This document shows positions 60,521 through 64,000 of a DNA stretch of 64,000 bases, piece by piece (position 1 is the first letter of the stretch; the number at the start of each line of letters is the position of its first letter). Both the position numbers and the translations under genes were made by a program. Below the pieces are notes generated by a model. The model was not told the DNA's origin. It made no database searches and saw only the letters and a list, made by a program, of their open reading frames with translations. The stretch spans positions 12,362,899 through 12,426,898 of the forward strand of contig NW_024040485.1 of NCBI RefSeq assembly GCF_014851395.1, written 5' to 3'. Origin of the DNA: Micropterus salmoides. Its lineage: Eukaryota > Chordata > Actinopteri > Centrarchiformes > Centrarchidae.

Positions 60521-61343
60521 TGTAATTGCCTAGCACCCTGCTTGTAAATTTGGTATCTCCTGCAGTGCAACATATGTCCCGAAAAATTTGGATTATCACA
60601 AGTGGCAACAGCATAAAAAATGGCAGATGAAGAAAAATAAGCTTATCAATATTTACAAATAGGCCTACTGTTTTTAAAAGATGCTCATCAAAGCAGACAA
60701 CTCCTCAAAATACCCAATATGTGGCCACTTCACACAAAGTACATTCGCTCAGGTCCCTCTGGATCTTCATGATTAAAATTTTCTCCCTGGCAGCAGGTGA
60801 ATTGCTGTGCAGAAATCAATTTGCACTTTCTCTCCAGATCTGTCCTGCACATACTTTCACCTTGCACTGATATAGTGTAACTGCTCACAATTAGTCAGGC
60901 CTAATTTTGCATAATTTTGCCAAGTTCATTGTTTCCACAGTTATCTAATCCCTCAATATTTGTTCATTTTGGTGGTCCAATCATCCTGCTTCAAACTCAG
61001 GACCAGCTCTGTCTCTACTGCGGTCCACAGTGTCATCATAACATCCTTTTACAAATCAAGTATCAGAGTTCCTTAAGGTTTTGGTATTTTTTTGGTTTGA
61101 ACCATTATGGAAGACAGACCACAATGTGATTAAGCTCTGAAATGTGTGCTGTAATGGCCGTAGTTGCTGCTGACACTGATAATAAAGTATCTTGACACAA
61201 CACTTCTTCAATCACTCTCCAGTGTTCATTATGGTCCTCTCTCAGAGGGATTGTTGAATTACTGTCATTAGTAGGGTGAGCTTTGAAACTTCCTCTGGTA
61301 TTTTGCATGACATTCTCACACTCTCATGGATGGTCTCATAAAA
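60521..61343. other. Spacer downstream of both receptor genes
   Basis: Includes the GHRHR-like 3' UTR if transcribed leftward from 61,344. No AATAAA on the minus strand (TTTATT on plus) was found in this span, so its polyadenylation site is not identified. Confidence 0.45.
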
Positions 61344-61484
61344 TTATACTGAAGAGATGTTGCCACTGGAAGGTGGCCGCCCCCCGCTGGCTCGAACTGT
61401 GATCTGAGTGATACTTTGCTTGGCTGGGGTGAGAGGATTTTGATTGTGACACCTCCACAACCATCTCCGCAGCTCTGTTTGGAC
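61344..61484 (-). CDS. ghrhr: GHRHR-like last exon: helix 8 and cytoplasmic tail
   Basis: Acceptor TCTGCAG, then 46 codons and TAA. It starts VQTELRRWLWRC, the class B helix 8, followed by a Ser/Thr-rich tail (AKQSITQITVRASG). The tail is not closely similar to any mammalian receptor I recall, so the family call rests on the TM6-ECL3 exon and synteny. Confidence 0.85.
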   Translation of the reverse strand, partial: VQTELRRWLWRCHNQNPLTPAKQSITQITVRASGGRPPSSGNISSV

Positions 61485-62871
61485 CTGCAGACAAACACAC
61501 GTGAGCAGAGCTGTATTGGAGGCGTAAATACTCACTCTGTATTGGAGGCGTAAATACTCACTCACTGGGGATATAGCAGTTGCAGAAAAGACACTGTGGC
61601 AAATAGTGTAGCAATGTGTGCTGTAAAACTTATGCTTATATAAACTTGTGCTTATCTGCACAGATGTTAGAGCTTTAGGTAGTTTGTTTGTGTGTCTATG
61701 TTTGTAGGACTTTTGCATCACAAAACTGTCACCTACATTCACCTACCTCTCCATTCATGAAACAGTAAAGTAGAGCCACCACAAAACCCTGCAACACAAG
61801 ATATATGGTGATTGTTTTAAAATCACAACACTCTAATCTTATATACACTTGTATTACTTGAATCAGGTAAGTGCAGATTGTAGGTATATCGGTATTGTAA
61901 GGTATACCGATAGATTTTCAAAAGACAGACAAAACAGTTTATATCAATATAGTTTGATGTTGAGTTAGAGAAGACCAGAAGACGTGTTCTGAGTTTTTTC
62001 TGCGACTTTATATAACGCATCCTAATACTGATGAAGAAAGTCAGCAGAACAGACATATACAAGGAGAGAGAGACAGAAAGAGGCGGGGCACACTGATGTG
62101 TTTGCAGCAGTATGTTAGGTCTGTGAGTGTGGGGAAAAAAGAAGTGAAGGGAAAGGGATCAGATTAAATTAGTGAGTAAACAATAAAAGAAGGTGGAGAA
62201 TGAAGTAGAAATAAGCTGGTAGAAATAGTATATAAATACTGGACATACATTTTGGATTTAAAAGATATCCCACATCTCAATTTTGGCTTTGACATACAAA
62301 TGAACATTTAGCTCACTTCGTAAAAATTACCGATCCTGTATCGGAATTCAGTCTAAAAAAGTATTATAAGATTTTGTTCCATATCGTCCAGATCTTGTAC
62401 AGTTTTTACATTTTAAGTTAGCTCTTGGGTGTAAATTTATCCTATGATGCGCTTTTTTGAAAACCACTTTCAGATTGGTCTGTCAGTTTTTATTCCTTTC
62501 CATTTTATACACTTCAAGTGACATTTTTAAGTATTCATGTTTTCATTTACTTGTCATTTACATGTTAAATTTTAGACAGTATTTGCAGTGACCAAACTGT
62601 TAATAAGTAGGGTTGGGTTTAAGTGCAAGCATGAGAGTATCTTATTTTAAGCAGTTCCTCTTTGTAAACCTTTTGTAATCTGTCTTAATATAGTTTTTAG
62701 GTCTGGAGTTTTTGTTCTGCTCCCTCTCTTCTGTTTTATACCTGAAAGGATCCCAGCCCCAGCTCGATGTAGAGTCTGGCTGCCACTCCAGTGTTCTCTG
62801 GCAGGAAGGCAAATACTGTGTAGTGCATCCCAAACAGAGGGATGAGGAACAGGGTGGATTTAGCCAGCCTC
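61344..62871 (-). CDS. ghrhr: Class B1 GPCR, GHRH-receptor-like, last three coding exons (partial)
   Basis: Three minus-strand exons: 62871-62742 (130 nt), 61788-61747 (42 nt) and 61484-61344 (141 nt with stop TAA), all with GT-AG borders and the sizes and phases of the homologous adcyap1r1 exons. They encode TM6 RLAKSTLFLIPLFGMHYTVF with ECL3 LPENTGVAARLYIELGLG, TM7 GFVVALLYCFMNGE, and the tail from VQTELRRWLWRC to GNISSV. The LPEN/D-x-G and LELGLGSFQ-like ECL3, plus adjacency to adcyap1r1 as in mammals, point to the growth-hormone-releasing hormone receptor. A fish secretin/VIP-type receptor is the alternative. Upstream exons (ectodomain to TM5) must lie beyond 64,000; none is seen in 62,872-64,000. 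It converges on adcyap1r1. Confidence 0.8.
61511..61562. repeat. Perfect 26-bp tandem duplication in the last GHRHR-like intron
   Basis: CTGTATTGGAGGCGTAAATA plus CTCACT occurs twice in a row (61,511-61,536 and 61,537-61,562), 27 nt from the last exon's acceptor side. Confidence 0.95.
61747..61788 (-). CDS. ghrhr: GHRHR-like exon: TM7 micro-exon
   Basis: The 42-nt exon GFVVALLYCFMNGE with acceptor TTGCAG and donor GTAGGT, the exact size and phase of the class B TM7 exon. Met replaces the usual Leu in CFLN. Confidence 0.92.
62742..62871 (-). CDS. ghrhr: GHRHR-like exon: ICL3 end, TM6, ECL3
   Basis: Acceptor CCCTCAG on the minus strand and donor GTATAA. It has 130 nt, identical in length to adcyap1r1 exon 11, and reads RLAKSTLFLIPLFGMHYTVF then AFLPENTG and a stretch ending LGLGSFQ. 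Confidence 0.92.
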
Positions 62872-64000
62872 CTGAGGGAAACAAACAACAGAGGAATGAA
62901 AGAAAGAAGAAAGACTATAGAGTCTAGGTAATGTAATGGGACAAGCGTGGGCTAATCCAAATTAAAAGGCCCTGAAAACACATTCCAGCTTCTTACTTAC
63001 TCTAAGCGATGGGTCATTCATGAACAGTGCTGTTTCATGTGAGAGATTGCTGTCTTTTTTTTCTTTTTTTATCTGCGCCCCTTAGTTTTAGTGTTTTGAA
63101 GTGGACGGGGCTCAGTTGGAAAAAGGTCATGTCACATACCCCAATGCACCAGTCAGGTGTCATGGCATCTGTAGATTTGTTGCCTGGCTAATTTCAGTCA
63201 AATCTGATTAAACCACACCCACACTGTCCTGATGAAGCAAGCTGCTTATTAAAATAACTATGTTTCTTTTACTCTGACTTTGATAGTTTGTTTATTAATA
63301 TTCAAAGAAAACCTGAATATTTCAAACCAAGTTTTCAAGAGCCTTAAAGTGAGCTGTATCAGGTCAACAAAAAAAATCTGAAAATGAGGTAATTATGGCC
63401 TTTCAAAATATTCACCTTTATCAGTGTCAGTCTAATCAGTGTTTATGTTTCAAATGCCACGATACAAAAGCAAAATGCATTATTCTGCCAAGTTTCATCA
63501 GAGGTAGACCGGATGTGATAGATATCAAATCTTTAATAAACAAACTGACCTTTAAAACAACACTGTAAGAAGGCCAATCAGTACATTAAAATGTCAAAAT
63601 ACAAAACCCTGATGCATAGTGCTCAAAGCTTAGTTCAAACCAGACCAGATATGTCTAAATATTGTGTAAATGTTATTTATTTTAGTGACACTACATTATT
63701 ACACCAAAGTGCTGCAAGTCATGTGGTTTAGATACAATAACTCCACCTCTGTGATACATTTTAGAAAACAGCCACCGATTAATACCCCATACTCTCTTAA
63801 TCTTCTTTTTCTCATTTTATTCTTTCATGTCACAGAGATGGTAAACCATCTGGGCACATATCTAATGATCTCACAACTAATTCAAAACAATCTGTCACAG
63901 ATCAATAAACAGCAGTTTAAACAACCTCAACAAAGATGTTTGCACACTGTCTTGTTCTCTGATGATTAGATCATATTCAAAGCTTCTCCATCAAGCTGTC
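62872..64000 (-). other. GHRHR-like intron continuing past the right edge
   Basis: No TM5/ICL3 exon (expected about 92 nt) or other receptor exon is found on the minus strand here, so this intron is at least 1.1 kb. No repeat recognised. Confidence 0.6.

Noticed and set aside
1..64000. tRNA, rRNA, CRISPR array or bacterial-type operons
   Set aside because: None was found; SINE heads resemble tRNA promoters only. The window is vertebrate nuclear DNA.

Overview
This window is nuclear DNA from a ray-finned fish, most likely a teleost of percomorph type; the species cannot be named. The evidence is vertebrate-style split genes with GT-AG introns, an AT-rich and microsatellite-rich background, and fish-type interspersed repeats (L2-like and Rex1-like LINEs, Tc1/mariner, hAT and piggyBac-type miniature elements, tRNA-derived SINEs).

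Region by region: (1) 1-31,400 is intergenic and repeat-dense. It holds a two-copy repeat family near 4.4-6 kb, a Rex1-like LINE tail interrupted by another insertion (7.2-7.9 kb), a complete non-autonomous hAT element with perfect 8-bp target duplications (8,629-9,916), a second hAT element (15,968-16,813), an L2-like LINE on the minus strand (about 19,265-21,080), a palindromic DNA element (25,483-26,238) and a decayed Tc1 transposase (about 26,890-27,980). I found no intact host gene there. (2) About 31.5-56.7 kb is one host gene on the plus strand: the PACAP type I receptor, adcyap1r1 (PAC1), a class B1 GPCR. All 13 core coding exons can be read (35,542-52,350; 444 codons). The alternative 'hop' cassette is also present (49,107-49,190; 84 nt) with a tandem NAGNAG acceptor that would give hop1 and hop2 forms. 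A probable non-coding first exon lies near 31.9 kb. A probable long 3' UTR runs to an AATAAA at 56,641 and contains two miniature transposons. (3) 56.7-60.6 kb is a nested repeat block between the genes. (4) 61,344-62,871 on the minus strand holds the last three coding exons of a second class B1 receptor, best matched to GHRHR; the rest of it lies beyond the right edge.

The two receptor genes converge tail to tail. ADCYAP1R1 and GHRHR are also neighbours in mammals, so this looks like an old paralogous pair with one member inverted relative to the mammalian head-to-tail order. Both signal mainly through Gs/cAMP (PAC1 also through Gq), and the receptor splice cassette in ICL3 is the main regulatory feature visible. 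I saw no prokaryotic-type system, CRISPR array or tRNA/rRNA gene.
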